DNA from: Sulfuricurvum sp.
GTDB lineage: Bacteria > Campylobacterota > Campylobacteria > Campylobacterales > Sulfurimonadaceae
DNA: 64,000 bases
Assembly (NCBI GenBank): GCA_028710885.1
Contig: JAQTTG010000003.1
Span: 248,001-312,000, forward strand
Reading direction: 5' to 3'
Every line of letters begins with the position of its first letter. Position 1 is the first letter of the stretch. Shown here one piece after another: positions 25,304-33,887 of this stretch. The notes under the pieces are model-generated. The model saw nothing but the letters and a program-made list of their open reading frames with translations. It was not told the DNA's origin and did not search any database. Position numbers and translations under genes: made by a program.

Positions 25304-26836
25304 TTGAAAAAATTAGCCATTATTGGCCGTCCAAATGTCGGCAAAAGCTCGTTGTTTAATCGTTTGCTTAAAGCACGTGATGCGATTACTTCGGAGCAGG
25401 CAGGTACGACGCGAGATGTCAAAAAACGTGTTGCTGTGGTAGTAGACAAAGAGGTAGAGATTCTCGATACAGGCGGACTTGACGAGGGGTGTGAACTCTT
25501 TGACCGTATCAAAGAGAAATCACTCAAAGCGGCGCATGAAGCCGATATTATTCTCTTTATGGTGGATGGAAAAAGTCTTCCGGAAGAGGATGATAAAAAA
25601 CTCTTTTATGAGCTTGAATCGATGGGAAAAGCGATTGCTTTAGTTGTTAACAAAATTGACAATGACAAGATGCAAGAGAAGTTGTGGGAATACTATGAAT
25701 TTGGTACGGATCGTATTTTTGGTATCTCTGTCTCTCATAACCGTTCTGTACTTCCGCTTCTCAACTGGATTGCTTCGGAATTGCCGGAATCTTCTATCGT
25801 CAAGCCTGAGAATGATGCGATTGAAGAAGAAGATGAAATGGACGGTTTTGATGCTGCAATGAGAGCCTCTACGGATGATGAAGAGTTTGAGGAGGATGAG
25901 GACGACGGGTTCTTTATTCCTGAAGAGAATGATGAAGATGAAGAACAGTCGATTGAAGTGCTAGAAGAGGCGTATCGCGGAATCGTCAAAGAGTACGAAG
26001 CGGGTGATGTCAACCAAATGAAAGTGGCGATTATCGGGCGTGTGAATGTCGGTAAAAGCTCACTTCTCAATGCATTGCTTGGCGAGGATCGCTCGGTGGT
26101 TAGTTCGGTTGCGGGTACGACGATCGATCCGATTGATGAAACGGTCGAATATAACGATAAAAAGATCACTTTTATCGACACGGCGGGGATCCGTAAACGG
26201 GGGAAAATCCTCGGAATTGAGAAATACGCTCTCATGCGCACCGAAGAGATGCTTGAAACGGCCGATATCGCATTGCTGGTACTCGATGCGTCACAGCCAT
26301 TTATGGATTTGGATGAAAAAATTGCAGGGTTTGTCGATAAAAACCGTCTTGCATGTTTGATCGTCCTCAATAAATGGGATTTAGCTCCGAGAGAAGATTA
26401 CGACAAGATCATTGCCGAGGTGCGTGATCGATTTAAATTCCTCAGCTATGCTCCAATCATTACGATTTCAGCGCAAAGTAAACAGCGGGTACACAAGATT
26501 TTCGAGATGATCCTCAAAATCAATGAGAACTATTCACAGCGTATTTCGACGGCTAAACTCAATGAGGTCATTCAAGCGGCGATGCGTAAACACATCTTGC
26601 CGAGTATTAATGGGATGAATATCCGTCTGTACTTTGCAACCCAGTACGATATCCGTCCGCCGCGTATTGCCCTCATTATGAATAAGCCGCAGGGATTGCA
26701 TTTTAGTTATCGCCGCTATCTGACGAATCAATTACGTGAACAGTTTGATTTTGAGGGGACTCCGGTACTCTTTAAAGCGAAAGCAAAAAATCAAAAACGT
26801 AAACCGCAACCGCATAAAACTCGGTCGATGTGGTAA
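25304..26836 (+). CDS. der: GTPase Der (EngA), ribosome assembly
   Basis: 510 residues with two tandem GTPase domains. The P-loops are GRPNVGKS (8-15) and GRVNVGKS (245-252), with DTGG and DTAG switch II motifs and NKxD in both. A KH-like domain closes the C-terminus. Der helps mature the 50S subunit. The inter-domain linker (about residues 169-223) is strongly acidic and makes the protein longer than many homologues. The start is TTG with AAAAAGGG upstream. The 3' end abuts the convergent hemJ with no bases between. Its codons look more GC-rich than those of metK or trpS. Confidence 0.96.
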   Translation: MKKLAIIGRPNVGKSSLFNRLLKARDAITSEQAGTTRDVKKRVAVVVDKEVEILDTGGLDEGCELFDRIKEKSLKAAHEADIILFMVDGKSLPEEDDKKLFYELESMGKAIALVVNKIDNDKMQEKLWEYYEFGTDRIFGISVSHNRSVLPLLNWIASELPESSIVKPENDAIEEEDEMDGFDAAMRASTDDEEFEEDEDDGFFIPEENDEDEEQSIEVLEEAYRGIVKEYEAGDVNQMKVAIIGRVNVGKSSLLNALLGEDRSVVSSVAGTTIDPIDETVEYNDKKITFIDTAGIRKRGKILGIEKYALMRTEEMLETADIALLVLDASQPFMDLDEKIAGFVDKNRLACLIVLNKWDLAPREDYDKIIAEVRDRFKFLSYAPIITISAQSKQRVHKIFEMILKINENYSQRISTAKLNEVIQAAMRKHILPSINGMNIRLYFATQYDIRPPRIALIMNKPQGLHFSYRRYLTNQLREQFDFEGTPVLFKAKAKNQKRKPQPHKTRSMW

Positions 26837-27283
26837 TTAGAACGGCTTAACGACGACCAGCGCAACAATTCCCATCAGTAATAGGGTGGGGATTTCATTA
26901 TACATCCGAAAAAACTTTCCACTTTTGTAAGCACTGTTTTCTTTGAGTTTCAAACGGTAACGCCCGAGCGAGAAAAAGTAAGCAGTTAATAGGGCTACGA
27001 GAGTTAGCTTAGCATGCATCCATCCTCCCATAGCAAAGACATTTACTCCGTTGTAATGCTGTGTAGACATCACTATTAGAGTTGTTCCTGAGAGAAGTGT
27101 TGCCCAAAATGCGGGGACACCGATGTATTTATAAATCTTCATCTCCATCACTTCGACCACTTCGATAAAACCATTGTTTGAGCTGTTTTCGACATGATAA
27201 ACGAAAAGACGCGGTAGGTAAAACAGCACGGCGAACCATGAGACCATTGAGATGATATGAAACCACAAAATCCAGTTATACAT
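26837..27283 (-). CDS. hemJ: Protoporphyrinogen IX oxidase HemJ
   Basis: 148 residues, four membrane helices. The family landmarks are WFHIISMVSWFAVLFYLPRLFVYH at the N-terminus, including the conserved His residues, GGWMHAKLT, and the C-terminal FFRMYNEIPTLLLMG plus VVVKPF. HemJ oxidises protoporphyrinogen IX in bacteria lacking HemG and HemY. CAGGAAAATAG precedes ATG. It may be read with the upstream trxC/hpf genes, 50 bases away. Confidence 0.92.
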   Translation of the reverse strand: MYNWILWFHIISMVSWFAVLFYLPRLFVYHVENSSNNGFIEVVEVMEMKIYKYIGVPAFWATLLSGTTLIVMSTQHYNGVNVFAMGGWMHAKLTLVALLTAYFFSLGRYRLKLKENSAYKSGKFFRMYNEIPTLLLMGIVALVVVKPF

Positions 27284-27333
27284 CTATTTTCCTGAGTATG
27301 AATTGGGGAAGATTAACCAAAAGAAGCTAAAAA

Positions 27334-27765
27334 TTAAAGGTGTTTTTTAACGAAGGCAATAATTTGTGGGGTAGGTAAAGCACCGCTGAACTGATCGACA
27401 ATACGGTTGTTTTTAAATGCGATAACCGTCGGAATAGATCGGATACCGAAACGTCCCGCTAGTTGTTGTTGCTCTTCGGTGTTGATTTTTACAAATTGAA
27501 CTTTGAGTGGAAAGTGGCGTGCTGCTTCTTCAAAAGAGGGCGCCATACTTCGGCACGGTCCACACCATGGAGCCCAAAAATCGGCGATAATAAGCCGCTC
27601 ATCATTGAGCATAAGACGATCAAAAGAAGAGGCTTCTACCGAAATAGGCTTGGTGTCAAGTAATGACCCTTTGCAATGACCGCATGCGGCTTTTGCATAG
27701 GACTCTTTGAGTGGAATGGCATTGACACCCCCGCAATGGGGGCAGACAACGTTGATTTTACTCAT
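27334..27765 (-). CDS. trxC: Thioredoxin 2-type protein with N-terminal zinc ribbon
   Basis: 143 residues. An N-terminal four-cysteine ribbon (CPHCGG at 9-14 and CGHCKG at 33-38) is followed by a thioredoxin fold with active site WAPWCGPC and the cis-Pro in IRSIPTVIAF. This layout is that of TrxC, a zinc-binding thioredoxin induced in oxidative stress in other bacteria. AAAGGAATCAT precedes ATG. It starts 9 bases after hpf. Confidence 0.9.
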   Translation of the reverse strand: MSKINVVCPHCGGVNAIPLKESYAKAACGHCKGSLLDTKPISVEASSFDRLMLNDERLIIADFWAPWCGPCRSMAPSFEEAARHFPLKVQFVKINTEEQQQLAGRFGIRSIPTVIAFKNNRIVDQFSGALPTPQIIAFVKKHL

Positions 27766-27774
27766 ATGATTCCT

Positions 27775-28107
27775 TTATTCTGCTTCTACAACCTCAATTT
27801 CACGAAGTGAAGTAGCATGATGATCTTTAACTTTATCATGGAGACGGCGAAGCGCTTTATTTGCACGTTCTATTGCCATATCGATTGCGGTATCAAGATC
27901 TTCGTCAACATCCGAAATAACGACGGGTTGAGCATGTGCGATATGCATGTCGAATTCGACACCTACTCCTTTTTTCTCTTTGGTAATCATAACATTGACG
28001 GTAGTAATATCCAAATGGTAACGTTTGAAATTTTCAATAGCGGTAGCAATATGGTCATTTAGATGTTGTGTAAGCTTTACTTCTTTTGAACGAATTTGGA
28101 CATTCAT
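27775..28107 (-). CDS. hpf: Short ribosome hibernation promoting factor (HPF/RaiA family)
   Basis: 110 residues, the length of a short HPF with no C-terminal dimerisation domain. The fold opens MNVQIRSKEVKLTQHLNDHI and continues with the DLDTAIDMAIERANKALRRLHDKVKDH helix that sits on the 30S subunit. AAAGGATTCATT precedes ATG. The gene leads trxC and diverges from trpS across a symmetric dyad. Confidence 0.9.
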   Translation of the reverse strand: MNVQIRSKEVKLTQHLNDHIATAIENFKRYHLDITTVNVMITKEKKGVGVEFDMHIAHAQPVVISDVDEDLDTAIDMAIERANKALRRLHDKVKDHHATSLREIEVVEAE

Positions 28108-28137
28108 AATGAATCCTTTTATGTTGAACTATCGAAA

Positions 28138-28189
28138 AATATAGCATATCTTTTCTTAAGAGGAAGCTTAAGAGAGTATGCGGTAAAAT
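28138..28189. promoter_or_regulatory. Divergent hpf/trpS promoters with a shared dyad
   Basis: hpf -10 TATATT lies on the minus strand at 28138-28143; trpS -10 TAAAAT on the plus strand at 28184-28189. Between them TCTTAAG (28154-28160) and CTTAAGA (28167-28173) form a perfect 7-bp inverted repeat around AGGAAG, placed over both -35 positions. Confidence 0.45.
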
Positions 28190-28212
28190 AATCGCTATTC
28201 AAGGAGATAATT

Positions 28213-29178
28213 TTGAGAGTATTAACTGGGATTCAACCATCAGGTGATTTACATATTGGAAACTATTTTGGGTCGATTAAGGCGATGGTAGAATCGCAAA
28301 ATGAACATGATGTATATGCATTTATTGCTAATTATCATGCACAGACCTCATTAGGTGATGGCGTACGTTTGTCACAATTGACAATGCAAGCTGCAACCGA
28401 TTTTTTAGCGTTGGGTATAGACCCTGAAAAAAGTACGTTTTGGGTACAGTCAGATGTAAAAGAGGTATTGGAACTTTATTGGGTTCTCTCCTCATTTACT
28501 CCAATGGGACTCTTAGAACGTGCTCATAGCTATAAAGATAAAGTGGCAAAAGGGATCGCATCTAATCATAGTCTATTTTCGTATCCTGTGTTAATGGCTG
28601 CTGACATTTTGCTTTTTGGATCACAAGTGATTCCAGTTGGAAAAGATCAAATTCAGCATGTTGAAATTGCACGTGACATTGCAGTAAAGTTTAATAATTT
28701 ATATGGGGATGTTTTTGTACTTCCTGAATTTCGGGTAGATGAAATTGTTGCAACGGTGCCTGGTACTGATGGACAAAAGATGTCAAAAAGTTATGGAAAT
28801 ACAATAAAGATTTTTGGTGAAGAGAAAGATATTCAAAAAACGATTAAAAAAATTGTGACTGAAGCGGTAGCAGTGGAAGATCCTAAAGAGTTTGATGGGT
28901 GCAACGTTTATAATATTGCAAAACTCTTTTTGGATGATGAAGGACAAAATAGTTTGCAAGAGCGGTATAAACGCGGAGGTGAAGGGCATGGTCATTTTAA
29001 ATTACATCTGCATGATGTTATGTGGGAGTACTTTAGACCGTATCGTGAAAGACGTGCATACTATGAAGCACATCAGCATGAAGTAAGAGAAATTTTACAC
29101 ATGGGTGCAGCAAAAGCGAGCGCTACAGCACAGCCAATTATTGAAAAAATACGAACCGTAACGGGAATTCGATATTAA
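28213..29178 (+). CDS. trpS: Tryptophanyl-tRNA synthetase
   Basis: 321 residues, class I synthetase. GIQPSGDLHIGNYFG holds the HIGN signature and GQKMSKSYGN the KMSKS loop; both are intact. The start is TTG, preceded by AAGGAG at 6 bases. gmhA begins 9 bases after the stop, so trpS probably heads the transcript that continues through gmhA, gmhB, the asparaginase-like gene, ccoI and ccoS. Confidence 0.96.
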   Translation: MRVLTGIQPSGDLHIGNYFGSIKAMVESQNEHDVYAFIANYHAQTSLGDGVRLSQLTMQAATDFLALGIDPEKSTFWVQSDVKEVLELYWVLSSFTPMGLLERAHSYKDKVAKGIASNHSLFSYPVLMAADILLFGSQVIPVGKDQIQHVEIARDIAVKFNNLYGDVFVLPEFRVDEIVATVPGTDGQKMSKSYGNTIKIFGEEKDIQKTIKKIVTEAVAVEDPKEFDGCNVYNIAKLFLDDEGQNSLQERYKRGGEGHGHFKLHLHDVMWEYFRPYRERRAYYEAHQHEVREILHMGAAKASATAQPIIEKIRTVTGIRY

Positions 29179-29187
29179 AGGAAAGAG

Positions 29188-29775
29188 ATGAAAAATTATA
29201 TTATCAAACAAATTGCTGATTCGGCAGCAACAAAACAGGCTATTTTGGAAAATGAGCCTTTGTTGGAAATCATTGTAGCGGTAGCTAAAGCTTGTGTTGA
29301 AGTCTATCGACAAGGTAAAAAAACTATCTTAGCCGGTAATGGCGGTTCGGCTGCAGATGCACAACATATTGCAGCGGAATTGGTGGGGCGCTATGGATTT
29401 GATCGCCCTTCAATCCCCTCATTGGCATTGACTACCGATACCTCTAATCTCACTGCAATCGGAAACGATTATGGTTATGACAAAGTGTTTTCCCGTCAGT
29501 TAGAGGGGATGGCACAAGAGGGGGATTTATTTATCGGTATCTCTACGTCAGGGAATTCGCAAAATATCATCAATGCATTCGAATCTGCGAAAGATAGAGG
29601 GGTAACTACTGTAGCTCTTGTCGGACGTGACGGAGGTAAGATGGCTGCAATGGCTGATTATGCGATTATTATTCCCTCGAATGCAACACCGCGTATTCAG
29701 GAATCCCATATCCTGATCGGACATATCCTTTGTGACATTATCGAAAAAGAGCTTTTTGGAGGCGGGGTTGCGTAA
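29188..29775 (+). CDS. gmhA: Sedoheptulose-7-phosphate isomerase
   Basis: 195 residues of SIS fold. GNGGSAADAQHIAAELVGRY (residues 51-70) is the diagnostic stretch, and the C-terminal QESHILIGHILCD carries catalytic Glu/His. It makes D-glycero-D-manno-heptose 7-phosphate, the first step to ADP-heptose for LPS inner core. AAAGGAAAGAG precedes ATG. gmhB overlaps the end. Confidence 0.96.
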   Translation: MKNYIIKQIADSAATKQAILENEPLLEIIVAVAKACVEVYRQGKKTILAGNGGSAADAQHIAAELVGRYGFDRPSIPSLALTTDTSNLTAIGNDYGYDKVFSRQLEGMAQEGDLFIGISTSGNSQNIINAFESAKDRGVTTVALVGRDGGKMAAMADYAIIIPSNATPRIQESHILIGHILCDIIEKELFGGGVA

Positions 29776-30271
29776 AGCACTCTTTCTTGATCGTGACGGA
29801 GTTGTTAACGTCGAAAAAAATTATCTTCATAAAATAGAAGAGTTTGAGCTTCTGGATGGGATCATTGAGGTTTGTCGCACGTATCAAGAACACGGGTATC
29901 TTATTATTATCGTTACTAATCAATCAGGAATATCACGTGGTTATTATACGGAAGAAGATTTTGCTCATTTAAGTCACTGGATGGTTGAGCATTTCAAAGG
30001 CTTAGGCATTACAATTTCCCATATCTATCATTGTCCTCATCATGAGAGTATTGATGGAGTATGTGAATGCCGTAAGCCTGAGCCGGGGATGTTTTTACGA
30101 GCGCAAAAAGAGTATGATTTAGATATGAAAGGTTCAGTGATGATCGGTGATAATGAACGGGATGTAGAAGCGTCTATCAAGGCTGGAGTCGGTCATAATA
30201 TTCTCCTCTCTTCAGAAACACTCCATTCGAGTGCTGAACGTATTATTACCTCATTGCGAGAGCTACTTTAA
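29768..30271 (+). CDS. gmhB: D-glycero-D-manno-heptose 1,7-bisphosphate phosphatase
   Basis: 167 residues of HAD fold. The nucleophile motif ALFLDRDGVVN is at the N-terminus. The zinc site is CPHHESIDGVCECRKPEPG, and IGDNERDVEA is motif III. The chosen start is TTG at 29768, since GGAGG lies 5 bases upstream and the protein then begins just before the HAD motif; a GTG at 29732 would add 12 residues. It overlaps gmhA by 8 bases and its TAA overlaps the next ATG by one base. Confidence 0.92.
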   Translation: MRKALFLDRDGVVNVEKNYLHKIEEFELLDGIIEVCRTYQEHGYLIIIVTNQSGISRGYYTEEDFAHLSHWMVEHFKGLGITISHIYHCPHHESIDGVCECRKPEPGMFLRAQKEYDLDMKGSVMIGDNERDVEASIKAGVGHNILLSSETLHSSAERIITSLRELL

Positions 30272-30750
30272 TGCTGATCATCAATACCGGTGGTACTTTC
30301 AATAAACGTTATGATCCAATTCGAGGTGAATTATTTGTTCCAAAGGATAATGAAGCCATCGAAAAAATATTACAATCTTTAGTTAGTAGAGTTTCTCTTG
30401 AAGGAATTATTTATAAAGATTCTTTGGAAATGGATAATCATGATCGGGCTTGTTTAGCGCAAACGATTGCACAATCAGAGGAAGTGCTCATCATTATCAT
30501 ACATGGCACTGATACCATGGATCTGAGTGCCGAATATGTAGCAAGTTTGGCACTGGATAAAGTGATTATCTTTACTGGAGGAATGATCCCATTTTCAATA
30601 GACCCGATCGAAGCGACAGCAAATCTTGCTTTGGCTATAGGTTATGCACACAATGCAAAAAATGGTGTTTATATTGGAATGCAAGGGATCATAGGAAGTT
30701 ATGACCAAGTGAAAAAAAACAAAATAGCAGGGAAGTTTGAGTATGTCTAA
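30271..30750 (+). CDS. Asparaginase-like single-domain protein
   Basis: 159 residues matching only the N-terminal domain of L-asparaginases. It has the nucleophile region INTGGTF (residues 4-10), the second Thr-Asp motif HGTDTMDLSAEY, and FTGGMIPFSIDPIEATANL. The C-terminal domain that completes the active-site dimer in AnsA/AnsB is absent. Single-domain forms are common beside ccoI in this phylum as far as I recall, but no function is established. It is coupled to both neighbours: TAATG with gmhB and an 8-base overlap with ccoI. Confidence 0.75.
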   Translation: MLIINTGGTFNKRYDPIRGELFVPKDNEAIEKILQSLVSRVSLEGIIYKDSLEMDNHDRACLAQTIAQSEEVLIIIIHGTDTMDLSAEYVASLALDKVIIFTGGMIPFSIDPIEATANLALAIGYAHNAKNGVYIGMQGIIGSYDQVKKNKIAGKFEYV

Positions 30751-33136
30751 GGTCAAATGCGATCACTGTCATCTGGAATTTAGTGATGAAGTAATGATAC
30801 ATGAAGATGAATACCGATTTTGCTGCCATGGATGTCAAGGTATTTTTCATCTTTTAAAAGATGAAGGACTTGAGAGTTTTTATTCGAAAATGGGCGATAC
30901 AACGTTATCTCCACCAACAGAGCAGTTTGAAGCAAGTACAAATTTCGATACTTCAGCCTTCAGTGAGCGGTTTGTAACAACGACAAAAGAGGGATTGTCT
31001 CAAGTATCACTTGTTATCGAGGGTATTCATTGCGCCGCGTGTGTATGGCTAAATGAAAAAGCACTTCATAAGATGGAAGGTGTAATCGAAGCCTATATTA
31101 ATTATACCAATAACAAAGCTCGTATCACGTGGGATCCTGAAACGCTCAAACTCTCTGCTATTATTGAGATGATTCGTGCGATTGGTTATAACGCATTTCC
31201 TTATGATGCATCGCTGCAAGAAGTACGTTCAAATAAAGAGCGTAAAGAGTATTACCTTCGTATGGCAGTAGCAACTTTTGCGGCAATGAACATGATGTGG
31301 ATAGCTGTCGCACAGTATGCCGGTTATTTCAGCGGAATTAGCCAAGAAATCAAGACCATTTTAAATGTTGCCGAGTGGTTTTTGGCGACTCCTGTTCTAT
31401 TTTACAGTGGTTGGGTATTTTATCGCGGAGCCTACTATGGCTTAAAAAACAAAGCTGTGACCATGGATCTTTTGGTGGTAACAGGATCGAGCTTAGCGTA
31501 TCTCTATTCTATCTATATAACCATTTTTGAAAAAGGTGAAGCCTATTTTGATTCGGTAACGATGATTATCACCTTTGTCCTTTTTGGTAAGTTTCTCGAA
31601 GTTCTCAGTCGTAAAAACGCTGCTGATACTCTCGATATTATCAGTAAACACGTTCCTCGTGAAGTGAGTATTATGGATGGGGAAAATATCCGTTCGGTAG
31701 ATGTTAATGAGGTGAAAGTGGGGGATGTAATCGTTATTCGAAGCGGTGAACGCTCGGCGATTGACGGGGAGGTAATATCCGGTGAAGGGAGTTTTGATGA
31801 GTCAAATCTAACTGGAGAGTCTGAACCGATTTTTAAACGTATTGGTGATTCTATTATTAGTGGTACGACCAGTATTGATGCTTTGATCCACTATCGCTCT
31901 ACAAAAGATTTTGCCCATTCAACCTTATCCAACCTTGTCAATCTTTTAGAGAATGCAATGGCGCATAAACCGTCTATTGAACAATTGGCAAACCGCTTAT
32001 CTCAACATTTTTCTTCTACCATCCTATTTTTAGCGATTGCAACATTTTGGACATGGTTCTTTTGGCCACACAGTTTTGATAGAGCTTTGATGGTTGGTAT
32101 CTCTGTTATAATAATCGCGTGTCCGTGTGCTCTAGCATTGGCAACACCGGTTGCAACATTGGTAGGATTGGCACTCGGGGCTAAACGGGGAATTTTATTT
32201 AAATCGGCTGCACAGATTGAAACAATGGCAAAATCAACGATGATTGTGCTTGATAAGACAGGAACAATTACTCAAGGACGTCCGGAAGTTGTGCATTCAA
32301 CACTTTATGACCCTTTTGATTTTGGGGTTTTGCATACATTGGTGTCATCTTCTAAACATCCGATCAGTCGAGGAGTGTTGGAGTATTTGGATCGCACAGG
32401 AGAGCTTATACGTTCGAATGTGATTGAAGAAGTGCGTGAAATTCCTGCCCGAGGTATGGTAGGAAGAGCAAATGGATTGATGATTGCCGGTGGAAATGCT
32501 CTTCTCATGCAAGAACTTGGAATAATTGTAGATTCTTTCAGTGACAAAAGTTTGTTTTATTATGCTGTTGATAAAAAATTGGCTGCCGTGTATGAATTGC
32601 GTGATCTTCCTAAAGAGAGAGCCTCTGAGTCGATAGAAGCATTAAAAAGATCTAATTTACGGGTTGTGATGTTAACAGGGGATCATGAAGCAGCAGCGTT
32701 AAGAGTAGCGGGGGAAGTCGGTATTGATGAAGTTTATTCTCACCTATCACCAGAAGATAAAGCAACTTTTATCACTCAGGCTCGCGATGAGGGACATATT
32801 ATTGTAATGGCTGGAGATGGTGTAAATGATTTGTTAGCATTAGCTGCTGCAGATATTGCGATTGCTATGGGCAATGGCAGTGATATTGCAATCGAAGTAA
32901 GTGATGTAATATTGATGAATGACTCTCTTACATCTTTGGCTGAAGCATTTGGGATTAGTCGTAAAACATATGGTTTAATAAAACAAAATCTTGCTATTTC
33001 TCTCATTTATAATTCGATTACCATACCATTGGCTATGATGGGATATGTGATTCCTCTCATCGCTGCAATTTCTATGTCATTTAGTTCTCTGCTTGTTGTC
33101 GGAAACTCAATGCGGGTACGTTGGATGTATAAATAA
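30743..33136 (+). CDS. ccoI: Copper-translocating P1B-type ATPase for cbb3 oxidase assembly
   Basis: 797 residues. The N-terminal Cys-rich zinc-finger-like segment (C6xxC9, CCHGC at 27-31) is typical of CcoI/FixI, followed by an HMA domain with GIHCAAC (C97, C100), eight membrane helices, CPC at 460-462, the phosphorylated Asp in DKTGT (504), and GDGVNDL. It exports Cu(I) for the CuB site of cbb3 oxidase. ccoS follows 11 bases later, which settles the CcoI rather than CopA reading. ATG at 30743 follows AGGGAAG. The oxidase subunits themselves are not in the window. Confidence 0.93.
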   Translation: MSKVKCDHCHLEFSDEVMIHEDEYRFCCHGCQGIFHLLKDEGLESFYSKMGDTTLSPPTEQFEASTNFDTSAFSERFVTTTKEGLSQVSLVIEGIHCAACVWLNEKALHKMEGVIEAYINYTNNKARITWDPETLKLSAIIEMIRAIGYNAFPYDASLQEVRSNKERKEYYLRMAVATFAAMNMMWIAVAQYAGYFSGISQEIKTILNVAEWFLATPVLFYSGWVFYRGAYYGLKNKAVTMDLLVVTGSSLAYLYSIYITIFEKGEAYFDSVTMIITFVLFGKFLEVLSRKNAADTLDIISKHVPREVSIMDGENIRSVDVNEVKVGDVIVIRSGERSAIDGEVISGEGSFDESNLTGESEPIFKRIGDSIISGTTSIDALIHYRSTKDFAHSTLSNLVNLLENAMAHKPSIEQLANRLSQHFSSTILFLAIATFWTWFFWPHSFDRALMVGISVIIIACPCALALATPVATLVGLALGAKRGILFKSAAQIETMAKSTMIVLDKTGTITQGRPEVVHSTLYDPFDFGVLHTLVSSSKHPISRGVLEYLDRTGELIRSNVIEEVREIPARGMVGRANGLMIAGGNALLMQELGIIVDSFSDKSLFYYAVDKKLAAVYELRDLPKERASESIEALKRSNLRVVMLTGDHEAAALRVAGEVGIDEVYSHLSPEDKATFITQARDEGHIIVMAGDGVNDLLALAAADIAIAMGNGSDIAIEVSDVILMNDSLTSLAEAFGISRKTYGLIKQNLAISLIYNSITIPLAMMGYVIPLIAAISMSFSSLLVVGNSMRVRWMYK

Positions 33137-33147
33137 AAGGAAAAACT

Positions 33148-33366
33148 ATGGATTCTTGGGTAGTGGCAATGATGTTAGGTGCATCAATATTTTTAGGTGC
33201 AATCGCTCTAACAGCATTTTTATGGGGCATTAAAAATGGTCAGTTTGACGATGAGAAAAAAATGATGAATCAAGTGCAGTATGATGATGAATCAGAACTC
33301 AATGATGCAGCTAATCAGCAGCGCAAGCAAGAAGCTATAAATAAGAAAGAGTATAAACCGGAATAA
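33148..33366 (+). CDS. ccoS: cbb3-type cytochrome oxidase assembly protein CcoS
   Basis: 72 residues: one N-terminal membrane helix (about 5-27), then the signature FLWGIKNGQFDD and a charged tail. CcoS is needed for heme/copper incorporation into cbb3 oxidase. The tail is longer than in the shortest homologues. It directly follows ccoI; AAAGGAAAAACT precedes ATG. Confidence 0.93.
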   Translation: MDSWVVAMMLGASIFLGAIALTAFLWGIKNGQFDDEKKMMNQVQYDDESELNDAANQQRKQEAINKKEYKPE

Positions 33367-33440
33367 CTTGAGAGAAAAGTCTAAAAAGAGAGATTTGTTT
33401 CGAGTGAGCTCTCGAAAGAGAACTCAACGGTAACGTAGCC

Positions 33441-33460
33441 TATCGGATTTAATTCCGATA
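33441..33460. terminator. Hairpin between ccoS and the convergent cytochrome c gene
   Basis: A perfect 7-bp stem TATCGGA/TCCGATA with loop TTTAAT; A/T-rich bases follow on the plus strand. An imperfect GAAA-loop hairpin (about 33406-33425) precedes it. The gap 33367-33469 holds no gene. Confidence 0.55.
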
Positions 33461-33469
33461 AGTGTTTAA

Positions 33470-33766
33470 TTACTTGATGCTTGCAGCGTAAGCAGCAGCA
33501 GCTTTGATATCAGCGTCAGACATAGTAGCAACTTGACCTTTCATCAATGCACCCATACCCGCTTTGTTTTGTGTACCAGCTTTGTATGCTTTCAAAGAAG
33601 CTTCGATAGCCGCTTCTGATTGACCTTTTACGATTCCTGATTTACCAAGAGCCGCTTTTTCAAAGTTAGCACCATGACATGCAGCACATTTAGCAGTTAG
33701 GGCTTTACCATCGGCAGCCATCAAAGATACACCAGCGAACAACATTGCAAGAGCAATTTTTTTCAT
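33470..33766 (-). CDS. Periplasmic monoheme cytochrome c (c553-like)
   Basis: 98 residues with a signal peptide (1-18, ending LMAADGK), one CAACH heme site near residue 26, and a Met-bearing segment (GMGALMKGQ) suited to the sixth ligand. It resembles the small cytochrome c553 that feeds electrons to cbb3 oxidase in this phylum, and it sits next to ccoI/ccoS. The start at 33766 follows ACGGAGAAAAAA and lies downstream of a TATAAT box. A longer frame to 33829 would begin upstream of the promoter. Confidence 0.9.
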   Translation of the reverse strand: MKKIALAMLFAGVSLMAADGKALTAKCAACHGANFEKAALGKSGIVKGQSEAAIEASLKAYKAGTQNKAGMGALMKGQVATMSDADIKAAAAYAASIK

Positions 33767-33794
33767 TTTTTTCTCCGTTGAAAATTTCGCCACC

Positions 33795-33800
33795 ATTATA
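33795..33800 (-). promoter_or_regulatory. -10 box of the cytochrome c553-like gene
   Basis: TATAAT on the minus strand, 28 bases before ATG. Confidence 0.6.
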
Positions 33801-33853
33801 GTCTTAGCAATCTTAAATGACTCTAACAATGTTTAGCTTAATCAATCGTCTGT

Positions 33854-33859
33854 TACAAT
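33854..33859 (+). promoter_or_regulatory. -10 box of hldD
   Basis: TGTTACAAT: an extended -10 (TACAAT), 28 bases before the hldD ATG. Confidence 0.5.
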
Positions 33860-33887
33860 TGTGCACTTAAACAGTCAAGGATATTCT

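Noticed and set aside
30271-30750. The asparaginase-like gene as a pseudogene of a full asparaginase
   Set aside because: No remnant of the second domain follows in any frame; ccoI starts within its end, and catalytic motifs are intact.
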